Source: Achromobacter sp. AONIH1 (lineage in GTDB: Bacteria > Pseudomonadota > Gammaproteobacteria > Burkholderiales > Burkholderiaceae_B). Taken from it: a DNA stretch of 64,000 nt. The translations under genes were made by a program, and so were the position numbers. Positions 18,634 through 28,823 of the stretch are shown here, piece after piece. Under the pieces are notes generated by a model, which was given only the letters and a program-made list of their open reading frames with translations, was not told the DNA's origin and searched no databases. The stretch's first letter is position 1. Each line of letters begins with the position of its first letter. The DNA lies in contig NZ_CP026124.1 in assembly GCF_002902905.1 (NCBI RefSeq), positions 5,456,001 to 5,520,000 on the forward strand, given 5' to 3'.

Positions 18634-21600
18634 ATGGCCAACTCCTCTCCCGCCGTCGTCACCGAACTCACCGGCCGCGCCTGGATTCGCAATAGCGACG
18701 GCTCGCTGACCGAGCTGCATCAAGGCAGCAAGGTCCCCGCCGGCAGCGACGTCGTCACCGCCTCGGGCGCCACCGTCGCCCTGCAAGTGGAAAACGGCAT
18801 GCCCATCGTGATCGGCGAAGGCCGTCAGGTCGCCATGAATGGGGACGTATCGGGGGCGCTGCCCGATCCGACCGAAGCCGCCGTCACCCCGCCCAAGGGC
18901 ACCGATTCCGAGCGCCTGCTGGCGGCCCTGCAATCCGGCCAGGACCCGTTTGAAGTCCTGGATCCGACCGCCGCCGTGGTCAGCGGCGGTCCTGGCGATG
19001 ATGGCGGCGGCAGTTTCGTGCGCCTGGCCCGCATCCTTGAAACCACGTCCCCGCTGGATCTGGCCTATCCGAATCCGAACCGCGGCCTGGACACGCTGAA
19101 CCTGCTCGGCGGTAGCGGTGGCGGCGGCGCTGGCGGCGCCGGCAACACCAACAACGCGCCCATCGCCGTCAACGACACGGCCCGCGGCGACGAAAAGACC
19201 ACCATCCGCGGCAACCTGCTGGCCAACGACAGCGACCCCGATGGCGATCCGCTGAGCATCGTCTCGATCAACGGCCGCCCCATGACCCCGGGCGGCGTCG
19301 CGGTCACCGGCTCGAATGGCGGCACCTTCATCGTGCAGCCGGACGGCAGCTACGTGTTCGTGCCGGGCACCAGCTTCCAGCACCTGCCCGAAGGCCAGAC
19401 CGCCACCACCACGATTTCCTACGTCGTCACCGACCCCAGCGGCGCCACCTCGACGGCCACCGTGGAAGTGACCGTGGTCGGCGTCAATGACGGCGCCGTC
19501 ATCACCGGCAACGGCGCGGGCACGGTCAAGGAAGACGATACGCTCACCACCGGCGGCAAGCTCAACGTCACCGACAAGGACGCCGGCGAAGCCGTGTTCA
19601 ACGCCCAGACCAACGTCAAGGGCGAGCACGGCACGTTCTCGATCGACAAGGACGGCAACTGGAAGTACGACCTCAACAACACCGATCCCAAGGTGCAAGC
19701 CCTGGGCGTCGGCGAGAAGCTGGTCGAGACCTTCACCGTCACCACCGCCGACGGCACCAAGAGCGTCATCACCGTCACCATCGACGGCACCAATGACGAT
19801 CCCAAGCTGACCGGCAAGACCGACGGCGCGGTGACCGAGGACGGCACCACCACTGCCACCGGCAAGCTCGACCTGACCGATGTCGACGTCAACGACAAAC
19901 ACACCTGGACGCTGGGCAACGGCGGCAAGGGCGAGTACGGCACGCTGACCGTCGACAACAAGGGCAACTGGACCTACACGCTGAACAACGACAGCGACAA
20001 GGTTCAGGCCCTCAAGCAGGGCGAGACCGCCACCGACAAGATCACCGTGACCGTCGACGACGGCCACGGCGGCACGGCCACTCAGACCATCACCATCACG
20101 GTCAATGGCACCAGCGACGGCGCCGTCATCACCGGCAACGGCGCGGGCACGGTCAAGGAAGACGATACGCTCACCACCGGCGGCAAGCTCAACGTCACCG
20201 ACAAGGACGCCGGCGAAGCCGTGTTCAACGCCCAGACCAACGTCAAGGGCGAGCACGGCACGTTCTCGATCGACAAGGACGGCAACTGGAAGTACGACCT
20301 CAACAACACCGATCCCAAGGTGCAAGCCCTGGGCGTCGGCGAGAAGCTGGTCGAGACCTTCACCGTCACCACCGCCGACGGCACCAAGAGCGTCATCACC
20401 GTCACCATCGACGGCACCAATGACGATCCCAAGCTGACCGGCAAGACCGACGGCGCGGTGACCGAGGACGGCACCACCACCGCCACCGGCAAGCTCGACC
20501 TGACCGATGTCGACGTCAACGACAAACACACCTGGACGCTGGGCAACGGCGGCAAGGGCGAGTACGGCACGCTGACCGTCGACAACAAGGGCAACTGGAC
20601 CTACACGCTGAACAACGACAGCGACAAGGTTCAGGCCCTCAAGCAGGGCGAGACCGCCACCGACAAGATCACCGTGACCGTCGACGACGGCCACGGCGGC
20701 ACGGCCACTCAGACCATCACCATCACGGTCAATGGCACCAGCGACGGCGCCGTCATCACCGGCAACGGCGCGGGCACGGTCAAGGAAGACGATACGCTCA
20801 CCACCGGCGGCAAGCTCAACGTCACCGACAAGGACGCCGGCGAAGCCGTGTTCAACGCCCAGACCAACGTCAAGGGCGAGCACGGCACGTTCTCGATCGA
20901 CAAGGACGGCAACTGGAAGTACGACCTCAACAACACCGATCCCAAGGTGCAAGCCCTGGGCGTCGGCGAGAAACTGGTCGAGACCTTCACCGTCACCACC
21001 GCCGACGGCACCAAGAGCGTCATCACCGTCACCATCGACGGCACCAATGACGATCCCAAGCTGACCGGCAAGACCGACGGCGCGGTGACCGAGGACGGCA
21101 CCACCACTGCCACCGGCAAGCTCGACCTGACCGATGTCGACGTCAACGACAAACACACCTGGACGCTGGGCAACGGCGGCAAGGGCGAGTACGGCACGCT
21201 GACCGTCGACAACAAGGGCAACTGGACCTACACGCTGAACAACGACAGCGACAAGGTTCAGGCCCTCAAGCAGGGCGAGACCGCCACCGACAAGATCACC
21301 GTGACCGTCGACGACGGCCACGGCGGCACGGCCACTCAGACCATCACCATCACGGTCAATGGCACCAGCGACGGCGCCGTCATCACCGGCAACGGCGCGG
21401 GCACGGTCAAGGAAGACGATACGCTCACCACCGGCGGCAAGCTCAACGTCACCGACAAGGACGCCGGCGAAGCCGTGTTCAACGCCCAGACCAACGTCAA
21501 GGGCGAGCACGGCACGTTCTCGATCGACAAGGACGGCAACTGGAAGTACGACCTCAACAACACCGATCCCAAGGTGCAAGCCCTGGGCGTCGGCGAGAAA

Positions 21601-24600
21601 CTGGTCGAGACCTTCACCGTCACCACCGCCGACGGCACCAAGAGCGTCATCACCGTCACCATCGACGGCACCAATGACGATCCCAAGCTGACCGGCAAGA
21701 CCGACGGCGCGGTGACCGAGGACGGCACCACCACCGCCACCGGCAAGCTCGACCTGACCGATGTCGACGTCAACGACAAACACACCTGGACGCTGGGCAA
21801 CGGCGGCAAGGGCGAGTACGGCACGCTGACCGTCGACAACAAGGGCAACTGGACCTACACGCTGAACAACGACAGCGACAAGGTTCAGGCCCTCAAGCAG
21901 GGCGAGACCGCCACCGACAAGATCACCGTGACCGTCGACGACGGCCACGGCGGCACGGCCACTCAGACCATCACCATCACGGTCAATGGCACCAGCGACG
22001 GCGCCGTCATCACCGGCAACGGCGCGGGCACGGTCAAGGAAGACGATACGCTCACCACCGGCGGCAAGCTCAACGTCACCGACAAGGACGCCGGCGAAGC
22101 CGTGTTCAACGCCCAGACCAACGTCAAGGGCGAGCACGGCACGTTCTCGATCGACAAGGACGGCAACTGGAAGTACGACCTCAACAACACCGATCCCAAG
22201 GTGCAAGCCCTGGGCGTCGGCGAGAAACTGGTCGAGACCTTCACCGTCACCACCGCCGACGGCACTAAGAGCGTCATCACCGTCACCATCGACGGCACCA
22301 ATGACGATCCCAAGCTGACCGGCAAGACCGACGGCGCGGTGACCGAGGACGGCACCACCACTGCCACCGGCAAGCTCGACCTGACCGATGTCGACGTCAA
22401 CGACAAACACACCTGGACGCTGGGCAACGGCGGCAAGGGCGAGTACGGCACGCTGACCGTCGACAACAAGGGCAACTGGACCTACACGCTGAACAACGAC
22501 AGCGACAAGGTTCAGGCCCTCAAGCAGGGCGAGACCGCCACCGACAAGATCACCGTGACCGTCGACGACGGCCACGGCGGCACGGCCACTCAGACCATCA
22601 CCATCACGGTCAATGGCACCAGCGACGGCGCCGTCATCACCGGCAACGGCGCGGGCACGGTCAAGGAAGACGATACGCTCACCACCGGCGGCAAGCTCAA
22701 CGTCACCGACAAGGACGCCGGCGAAGCCGTGTTCAACGCCCAGACCAACGTCAAGGGCGAGCACGGCACGTTCTCGATCGACAAGGACGGCAACTGGAAG
22801 TACGACCTCAACAACACCGATCCCAAGGTGCAAGCCCTGGGCGTCGGCGAGAAACTGGTCGAGACCTTCACCGTCACCACCGCCGACGGCACCAAGAGCG
22901 TCATCACCGTCACCATCGACGGCACCAATGACGATCCCAAGCTGACCGGCAAGACCGACGGCGCGGTGACCGAGGACGGCACCACCACCGCCACCGGCAA
23001 GCTCGACCTGACCGATGTCGACGTCAACGACAAACACACCTGGACGCTGGGCAACGGCGGCAAGGGCGAGTACGGCACGCTGACCGTCGACAACAAGGGC
23101 AACTGGACCTACACGCTGAACAACGACAGCGACAAGGTTCAGGCCCTCAAGCAGGGCGAGACCGCCACCGACAAGATCACCGTGACCGTCGACGACGGCC
23201 ACGGCGGCACGGCCACTCAGACCATCACCATCACGGTCAATGGCACCAGCGACGGCGCCGTCATCACCGGCAACGGCGCGGGCACGGTCAAGGAAGACGA
23301 TACGCTCACCACCGGCGGCAAGCTCAACGTCACCGACAAGGACGCCGGCGAAGCCGTGTTCAACGCCCAGACCAACGTCAAGGGCGAGCACGGCACGTTC
23401 TCGATCGACAAGGACGGCAACTGGAAGTACGACCTCAACAACACCGATCCCAAGGTGCAAGCCCTGGGCGTCGGCGAGAAACTGGTCGAGACCTTCACCG
23501 TCACCACCGCCGACGGCACCAAGAGCGTCATCACCGTCACCATCGACGGCACCAATGACGATCCCAAGCTGACCGGCAAGACCGACGGCGCGGTGACCGA
23601 GGACGGCACCACCACCGCCACCGGCAAGCTCGACCTGACCGATGTCGACGTCAACGACAAACACACCTGGACGCTGGGCAACGGCGGCAAGGGCGAGTAC
23701 GGCACGCTGACCGTCGACAACAAGGGCAACTGGACCTACACGCTGAACAACGACAGCGACAAGGTTCAGGCCCTCAAGCAGGGCGAGACCGCCACCGACA
23801 AGATCACCGTGACCGTCGACGACGGCCACGGCGGCACGGCCACTCAGACCATCACCATCACGGTCAATGGCACCAGCGACGGCGCCGTCATCACCGGCAA
23901 CGGCGCGGGCACGGTCAAGGAAGACGATACGCTCACCACCGGCGGCAAGCTCAACGTCACCGACAAGGACGCCGGCGAAGCCGTGTTCAACGCCCAGACC
24001 AACGTCAAGGGCGAGCACGGCACGTTCTCGATCGACAAGGACGGCAACTGGAAGTACGACCTCAACAACACCGATCCCAAGGTGCAAGCCCTGGGCGTCG
24101 GCGAGAAACTGGTCGAGACCTTCACCGTCACCACCGCCGACGGCACTAAGAGCGTCATCACCGTCACCATCGACGGCACCAATGACGATCCCAAGCTGAC
24201 CGGCAAGACCGACGGCGCGGTGACCGAGGACGGCACCACCACTGCCACCGGCAAGCTCGACCTGACCGATGTCGACGTCAACGACAAACACACCTGGACG
24301 CTGGGCAACGGCGGCAAGGGCGAGTACGGCACGCTGACCGTCGACAACAAGGGCAACTGGACCTACACGCTGAACAACGACAGCGACAAGGTTCAGGCCC
24401 TCAAGCAGGGCGAGACCGCCACCGACAAGATCACCGTGACCGTCGACGACGGCCACGGCGGCACGGCCACTCAGACCATCACCATCACGGTCAATGGCAC
24501 CAGCGACGGCGCCGTCATCACCGGCAACGGCGCGGGCACGGTCAAGGAAGACGATACGCTCACCACCGGCGGCAAGCTCAACGTCACCGACAAGGACGCC

Positions 24601-27600
24601 GGCGAAGCCGTGTTCAACGCCCAGACCAACGTCAAGGGCGAGCACGGCACGTTCTCGATCGACAAGGACGGCAACTGGAAGTACGACCTCAACAACACCG
24701 ATCCCAAGGTGCAAGCCCTGGGCGTCGGCGAGAAACTGGTCGAGACCTTCACCGTCACCACCGCCGACGGCACCAAGAGCGTCATCACCGTCACCATCGA
24801 CGGCACCAATGACGATCCCAAGCTGACCGGCAAGACCGACGGCGCGGTGACCGAGGACGGCACCACCACCGCCACCGGCAAGCTCGACCTGACCGATGTC
24901 GACGTCAACGACAAACACACCTGGACGCTGGGCAACGGCGGCAAGGGCGAGTACGGCACGCTGACCGTCGACAACAAGGGCAACTGGACCTACACGCTGA
25001 ACAACGACAGCGACAAGGTTCAGGCCCTCAAGCAGGGCGAGACCGCCACCGACAAGATCACCGTGACCGTCGACGACGGCCACGGCGGCACGGCCACTCA
25101 GACCATCACCATCACGGTCAATGGCACCAGCGACGGCGCCGTCATCACCGGCAACGGCGCGGGCACGGTCAAGGAAGACGATACGCTCACCACCGGCGGC
25201 AAGCTCAACGTCACCGACAAGGACGCCGGCGAAGCCGTGTTCAACGCCCAGACCAACGTCAAGGGCGAGCACGGCACGTTCTCGATCGACAAGGACGGCA
25301 ACTGGAAGTACGACCTCAACAACACCGATCCCAAGGTGCAAGCCCTGGGCGTCGGCGAGAAACTGGTCGAGACCTTCACCGTCACCACCGCCGACGGCAC
25401 CAAGAGCGTCATCACCGTCACCATCGACGGCACCAATGACGATCCCAAGCTGACCGGCAAGACCGACGGCGCGGTGACCGAGGACGGCACCACCACCGCC
25501 ACCGGCAAGCTCGACCTGACCGATGTCGACGTCAACGACAAACACACCTGGACGCTGGGCAACGGCGGCAAGGGCGAGTACGGCACGCTGACCGTCGACA
25601 ACAAGGGCAACTGGACCTACACGCTGAACAACGACAGCGACAAGGTTCAGGCCCTCAAGCAGGGCGAGACCGCCACCGACAAGATCACCGTGACCGTCGA
25701 CGACGGCCACGGCGGCACGGCCACTCAGACCATCACCATCACGGTCAATGGCACCAGCGACGGCGCCGTCATCACCGGCAACGGCGCGGGCACGGTCAAG
25801 GAAGACGATACGCTCACCACCGGCGGCAAGCTCAACGTCACCGACAAGGACGCCGGCGAAGCCGTGTTCAACGCCCAGACCAACGTCAAGGGCGAGCACG
25901 GCACGTTCTCGATCGACAAGGACGGCAACTGGAAGTACGACCTCAACAACACCGATCCCAAGGTGCAAGCCCTGGGCGTCGGCGAGAAACTGGTCGAGAC
26001 CTTCACCGTCACCACCGCCGACGGCACCAAGGGCCAGGTCGTCATCACCATCAACGGCACCAACGACGCTCCGGTCATGGGCGGCGTGCTCACCGGCGCC
26101 GTCAAGGAAGACGGCACGCTGACCACGTCCGGCCAGTTGACCAAGACCGACGTCGACGTCAACGACAAGCACACCTGGACCCTGGGTGGCGATGGCAAGG
26201 GTGTGTATGGCACTTTCACCATCGACGCCAATGGCAAGTGGACCTATGTACTGGACAACAACAGCTCCAACGTCCAGGGCCTGACTGAAGGCCAGAAGGT
26301 CACCGACAAGATCACCGTGACCGTCAGCGACGGCAATGGCGGCATCAACACCAAGACCATCTCCGTCGAAATCACCGGCACCAACGACATCGCCAAGATC
26401 ACCGGCCAGAGCACCGGCAAGGTGATCGAGGACTTCACGCAGACCTCGTCCGGCAAGCTGACGGTCACCGATGCGGACGCCGGCCAGAGCGGCGTCATCG
26501 CCCAGACCAATGTCCAGGGCAAGTACGGCACGTTCTCGATCGACGCCAACGGCAACTGGACCTACAAGCTGAACAACGACTCGCCGCTGGTGCAGAACCT
26601 GAAGGCCGGCGATGTGATCAAGGAGAACTTCGAAGTCAGCTCCACCGACGGCTCGGCCAAGCAGACCATCACGATCGACGTGGTCGGCACCAACGACGCG
26701 CCGGTGGCCGCCGACAACGCCACCAGCGTGGACGTGGGCGCCAGCCACACGTTCAACATCGCCGAGTTCAACTTCAACGACGGCGCCGAAGGCAACAACC
26801 TGCAGAGCGTGATCATCACGCGCCTGCCGACCGACGGCACGCTGACGCTGAACGGCCAGCCGGTCACGGCGAACACCGCGATCTCGGCCGCTGATATCGC
26901 CGCGGGCAAGCTGGTCTACACGCCGTCCACCTCGGGCCAGGACACCTCGTTCGGCTTCCAGGTCCGCGACGACGGCGGCACGGCCAACGGCGGCAAGGAC
27001 ACGTCGGGCGACTACAACTTCGCCATCAAGACCAACAACTTCATCTCGGGCGGCAACGAAGGCAGCGGCACCGGCACCAATCCGCCGATCAACGGCGGCA
27101 GCGGCGACGACGTCATCCTTGGCGACAAGGGCGGCACGGTCACGACAGTCGAGCCGGGCAAGAACTACAACATCGCAATCGTCGTCGATACGTCGGGCAG
27201 CATGAAGGATGCCTCCGGCACGAACAACCTGAGCCGCATGCAGCTCACCATCGACGCGCTCAAGAACCTGGCCACCACCCTGTCCAAGCATGACGGCATC
27301 GTCAACGTGACGTTGATCGGCTTCGAGTCGTCGGCTTCCAGCAAGTACAGCATCAACGGCCTGACCAAGGACAACGTCGGCGACCTGATCAAGGCCATCG
27401 AAAAGCTGTCCGCCAATGGCGGCACCAACTACGAAGACGCATTCCTGACGACGGTCAGCTGGTTCAACAAACAGCCCACCTCGGCCAACGGCAAGCCGTT
27501 CGAGAATGTCACGTACTTCCTGACCGACGGTGACCCCACCTTCAGCAACAACGGCAGCAACGGCGGCGGCAATTCCACCGAGTACCGCGACATGCTGGAT

Positions 27601-28710
27601 GCCATCAATGCCTTCAAGAGCCTGAGCGGCAAGAGCACCGTGCATGCCATCGGTATCGGCAATGGCGTCAACGAGGGCTACCTGAAGTTCTTCGACAACA
27701 CCAATGTCACCGGGACCGGCTCGGTTTCGCTCCCGACCGGGAATTGGTGGGAAGGCTACCAGACTGTCACCGGCCCCACCGGTCAGCCCCAGATCGTCAA
27801 CACCGCCAAGGATCTCGCCGCCGCGCTGCAAGGCGGCTCGACCAGCACGGATCCGGCGGCTGTCGGAAACGACATCATCAACGGCGGCGCCGGCAACGAC
27901 ATCATCTTCGGCGATACGCTCAACACTGACGGCGCGGTCCTGAACTGGGCCTCCGTGGGCGGCCGTCCGGCCGATCTGGCGGCGGGTTCGGGCCTGAAGG
28001 CGCTGCAGGTGTTCCTGGAGATGCGCGACGGACATGCGCCGACCAACGGCGACCTGTACCAGTACATCAAGGACCACCACGCCGACTTCAATCTGCCCGA
28101 CGACCCGCGCGGCGGGGATGACATCATCCACGGCGGCACTGGCGACGACATCATCTACGGCCAGGGCGGCAACGACACCCTGTACGGCGATGATGGCAAT
28201 GACATCATCTACGGCGGCGCGGGCGACGACAAGCTGTACGGCGGCGACGGCGACGACAAGCTGTACGGCGGTTCGGGCAACGACTACCTGGAAGGCGGCA
28301 ACGGCAACGACCTGCTGGTCGGCGGCAAGGGCGACGACACGCTGGTCGGCGGCGCCGGCAGCGACACCTTCAAGTGGGAGCTGAACGACCAGGGCACGAC
28401 GGCCAAGCCGGCGGTGGACACGATCAAGGACTTCTCGATCGCCAAGCCGACCGATGGCGGCGACATCCTGGATCTGAAGGAACTGCTGGTCGGCGAGAAG
28501 GACAGCACGCTGACCCAGTACCTGAACTTCCACAAGGAAGGCAACAACACGGTCATCGACGTCAACACCAAGGGCCAGCTCGCTGCCCAGGGCGCCGACC
28601 AGAAGATCGTGCTGGAGAACGTCGACCTGACGCAAGGCGGCCAGCTCAACAACCAGGCCATCATCAATGACCTGCTGCAGAAGGGCAAGCTGAACGTCGA
28701 CCACAGCTAA
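18634..28710 (+). CDS. Giant RTX adhesin with LapA-type retention module and VCBS repeats (BrtA-like)
   Basis: A 3358-residue type I-secreted biofilm adhesin. Residues 1-about 110 form the retention module that would plug the TolC-like channel. Thr-Ala-Ala-Val at 112-115, in DPTAAVVSGG, matches the LapG cleavage site of LapA-type adhesins. After a Gly-rich linker and a cadherin-like segment (about 180-285) come ten near-identical 209-residue units. Each unit holds two VCBS domains (GTFSIDKDGNWKYDLNN and GTLTVDNKGNWTYTLNN). A partial eleventh unit and diverged VCBS domains follow. A von Willebrand A domain starts about residue 2845, with the metal-site motif DTSGS at 2852-2856. RTX nonapeptides (GGxGxDxxx) occupy about 3161-3243. 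The C-terminus is the type I secretion signal region. Function is inferred from domain order and the neighbouring lapG/lapD-like genes. Confidence 0.95.
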   Translation: MANSSPAVVTELTGRAWIRNSDGSLTELHQGSKVPAGSDVVTASGATVALQVENGMPIVIGEGRQVAMNGDVSGALPDPTEAAVTPPKGTDSERLLAALQSGQDPFEVLDPTAAVVSGGPGDDGGGSFVRLARILETTSPLDLAYPNPNRGLDTLNLLGGSGGGGAGGAGNTNNAPIAVNDTARGDEKTTIRGNLLANDSDPDGDPLSIVSINGRPMTPGGVAVTGSNGGTFIVQPDGSYVFVPGTSFQHLPEGQTATTTISYVVTDPSGATSTATVEVTVVGVNDGAVITGNGAGTVKEDDTLTTGGKLNVTDKDAGEAVFNAQTNVKGEHGTFSIDKDGNWKYDLNNTDPKVQALGVGEKLVETFTVTTADGTKSVITVTIDGTNDDPKLTGKTDGAVTEDGTTTATGKLDLTDVDVNDKHTWTLGNGGKGEYGTLTVDNKGNWTYTLNNDSDKVQALKQGETATDKITVTVDDGHGGTATQTITITVNGTSDGAVITGNGAGTVKEDDTLTTGGKLNVTDKDAGEAVFNAQTNVKGEHGTFSIDKDGNWKYDLNNTDPKVQALGVGEKLVETFTVTTADGTKSVITVTIDGTNDDPKLTGKTDGAVTEDGTTTATGKLDLTDVDVNDKHTWTLGNGGKGEYGTLTVDNKGNWTYTLNNDSDKVQALKQGETATDKITVTVDDGHGGTATQTITITVNGTSDGAVITGNGAGTVKEDDTLTTGGKLNVTDKDAGEAVFNAQTNVKGEHGTFSIDKDGNWKYDLNNTDPKVQALGVGEKLVETFTVTTADGTKSVITVTIDGTNDDPKLTGKTDGAVTEDGTTTATGKLDLTDVDVNDKHTWTLGNGGKGEYGTLTVDNKGNWTYTLNNDSDKVQALKQGETATDKITVTVDDGHGGTATQTITITVNGTSDGAVITGNGAGTVKEDDTLTTGGKLNVTDKDAGEAVFNAQTNVKGEHGTFSIDKDGNWKYDLNNTDPKVQALGVGEKLVETFTVTTADGTKSVITVTIDGTNDDPKLTGKTDGAVTEDGTTTATGKLDLTDVDVNDKHTWTLGNGGKGEYGTLTVDNKGNWTYTLNNDSDKVQALKQGETATDKITVTVDDGHGGTATQTITITVNGTSDGAVITGNGAGTVKEDDTLTTGGKLNVTDKDAGEAVFNAQTNVKGEHGTFSIDKDGNWKYDLNNTDPKVQALGVGEKLVETFTVTTADGTKSVITVTIDGTNDDPKLTGKTDGAVTEDGTTTATGKLDLTDVDVNDKHTWTLGNGGKGEYGTLTVDNKGNWTYTLNNDSDKVQALKQGETATDKITVTVDDGHGGTATQTITITVNGTSDGAVITGNGAGTVKEDDTLTTGGKLNVTDKDAGEAVFNAQTNVKGEHGTFSIDKDGNWKYDLNNTDPKVQALGVGEKLVETFTVTTADGTKSVITVTIDGTNDDPKLTGKTDGAVTEDGTTTATGKLDLTDVDVNDKHTWTLGNGGKGEYGTLTVDNKGNWTYTLNNDSDKVQALKQGETATDKITVTVDDGHGGTATQTITITVNGTSDGAVITGNGAGTVKEDDTLTTGGKLNVTDKDAGEAVFNAQTNVKGEHGTFSIDKDGNWKYDLNNTDPKVQALGVGEKLVETFTVTTADGTKSVITVTIDGTNDDPKLTGKTDGAVTEDGTTTATGKLDLTDVDVNDKHTWTLGNGGKGEYGTLTVDNKGNWTYTLNNDSDKVQALKQGETATDKITVTVDDGHGGTATQTITITVNGTSDGAVITGNGAGTVKEDDTLTTGGKLNVTDKDAGEAVFNAQTNVKGEHGTFSIDKDGNWKYDLNNTDPKVQALGVGEKLVETFTVTTADGTKSVITVTIDGTNDDPKLTGKTDGAVTEDGTTTATGKLDLTDVDVNDKHTWTLGNGGKGEYGTLTVDNKGNWTYTLNNDSDKVQALKQGETATDKITVTVDDGHGGTATQTITITVNGTSDGAVITGNGAGTVKEDDTLTTGGKLNVTDKDAGEAVFNAQTNVKGEHGTFSIDKDGNWKYDLNNTDPKVQALGVGEKLVETFTVTTADGTKSVITVTIDGTNDDPKLTGKTDGAVTEDGTTTATGKLDLTDVDVNDKHTWTLGNGGKGEYGTLTVDNKGNWTYTLNNDSDKVQALKQGETATDKITVTVDDGHGGTATQTITITVNGTSDGAVITGNGAGTVKEDDTLTTGGKLNVTDKDAGEAVFNAQTNVKGEHGTFSIDKDGNWKYDLNNTDPKVQALGVGEKLVETFTVTTADGTKSVITVTIDGTNDDPKLTGKTDGAVTEDGTTTATGKLDLTDVDVNDKHTWTLGNGGKGEYGTLTVDNKGNWTYTLNNDSDKVQALKQGETATDKITVTVDDGHGGTATQTITITVNGTSDGAVITGNGAGTVKEDDTLTTGGKLNVTDKDAGEAVFNAQTNVKGEHGTFSIDKDGNWKYDLNNTDPKVQALGVGEKLVETFTVTTADGTKGQVVITINGTNDAPVMGGVLTGAVKEDGTLTTSGQLTKTDVDVNDKHTWTLGGDGKGVYGTFTIDANGKWTYVLDNNSSNVQGLTEGQKVTDKITVTVSDGNGGINTKTISVEITGTNDIAKITGQSTGKVIEDFTQTSSGKLTVTDADAGQSGVIAQTNVQGKYGTFSIDANGNWTYKLNNDSPLVQNLKAGDVIKENFEVSSTDGSAKQTITIDVVGTNDAPVAADNATSVDVGASHTFNIAEFNFNDGAEGNNLQSVIITRLPTDGTLTLNGQPVTANTAISAADIAAGKLVYTPSTSGQDTSFGFQVRDDGGTANGGKDTSGDYNFAIKTNNFISGGNEGSGTGTNPPINGGSGDDVILGDKGGTVTTVEPGKNYNIAIVVDTSGSMKDASGTNNLSRMQLTIDALKNLATTLSKHDGIVNVTLIGFESSASSKYSINGLTKDNVGDLIKAIEKLSANGGTNYEDAFLTTVSWFNKQPTSANGKPFENVTYFLTDGDPTFSNNGSNGGGNSTEYRDMLDAINAFKSLSGKSTVHAIGIGNGVNEGYLKFFDNTNVTGTGSVSLPTGNWWEGYQTVTGPTGQPQIVNTAKDLAAALQGGSTSTDPAAVGNDIINGGAGNDIIFGDTLNTDGAVLNWASVGGRPADLAAGSGLKALQVFLEMRDGHAPTNGDLYQYIKDHHADFNLPDDPRGGDDIIHGGTGDDIIYGQGGNDTLYGDDGNDIIYGGAGDDKLYGGDGDDKLYGGSGNDYLEGGNGNDLLVGGKGDDTLVGGAGSDTFKWELNDQGTTAKPAVDTIKDFSIAKPTDGGDILDLKELLVGEKDSTLTQYLNFHKEGNNTVIDVNTKGQLAAQGADQKIVLENVDLTQGGQLNNQAIINDLLQKGKLNVDHS
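19491..26031 (+). repeat. Tandem 627-bp repeat array, 10 full copies plus a partial copy
   Basis: Copies start at 19491, 20118, 20745, 21372, 21999, 22626, 23253, 23880, 24507 and 25134. A partial copy runs 25761-26031, where the sequence diverges. Each unit is exactly 627 bp (209 codons). I can see only a few silent differences: AAG/AAA before CTGGTCGAG, CACC/CACT before AAGAGC, and ACC/ACT before GCCACC. Such identity implies recent unit duplication or gene conversion. It also makes the copy number prone to change and to mis-assembly. Confidence 0.97.
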
Positions 28711-28729
28711 ACCGTAGTACGCAGTACCC

Positions 28730-28776
28730 GGGGGAGGGGTTGGCCGGATTCGGCCTCCCCTCCCCCTGCATTTTTT
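28730..28776 (+). terminator. Rho-independent terminator after the adhesin gene
   Basis: GGGGGAGGGG (28730-28739) pairs with CCCCTCCCCC (28757-28766), and an inner GGCCG/CGGCC stem extends the hairpin. TTTTTT follows at 28771-28776. It begins 20 bases after the adhesin stop and ends before the lapG-like start, so lapG and lapD are reached only by read-through or by their own promoter. Confidence 0.88.
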
Positions 28777-28823
28777 CGACGGATGTCGCCAGTAGTAACG
28801 CGAAAAATGTGAAAATCCGTTTC

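Noticed and set aside
19491..26031. Regular repeats considered as a CRISPR array
   Set aside because: The period is 627 bp, there are no spacers, and the repeats are in-frame coding VCBS domains.
18619..28704. A 3361-residue open frame antisense to the adhesin
   Set aside because: It is the complementary frame of a GC-rich, highly repetitive coding region, where one unit without antisense stops makes the whole array open. Its translation is a 209-residue repeat of Val/Ala/Gly/Asp-rich text with no signal or domain, while the plus-strand frame has clear VCBS, vWA and RTX domains.
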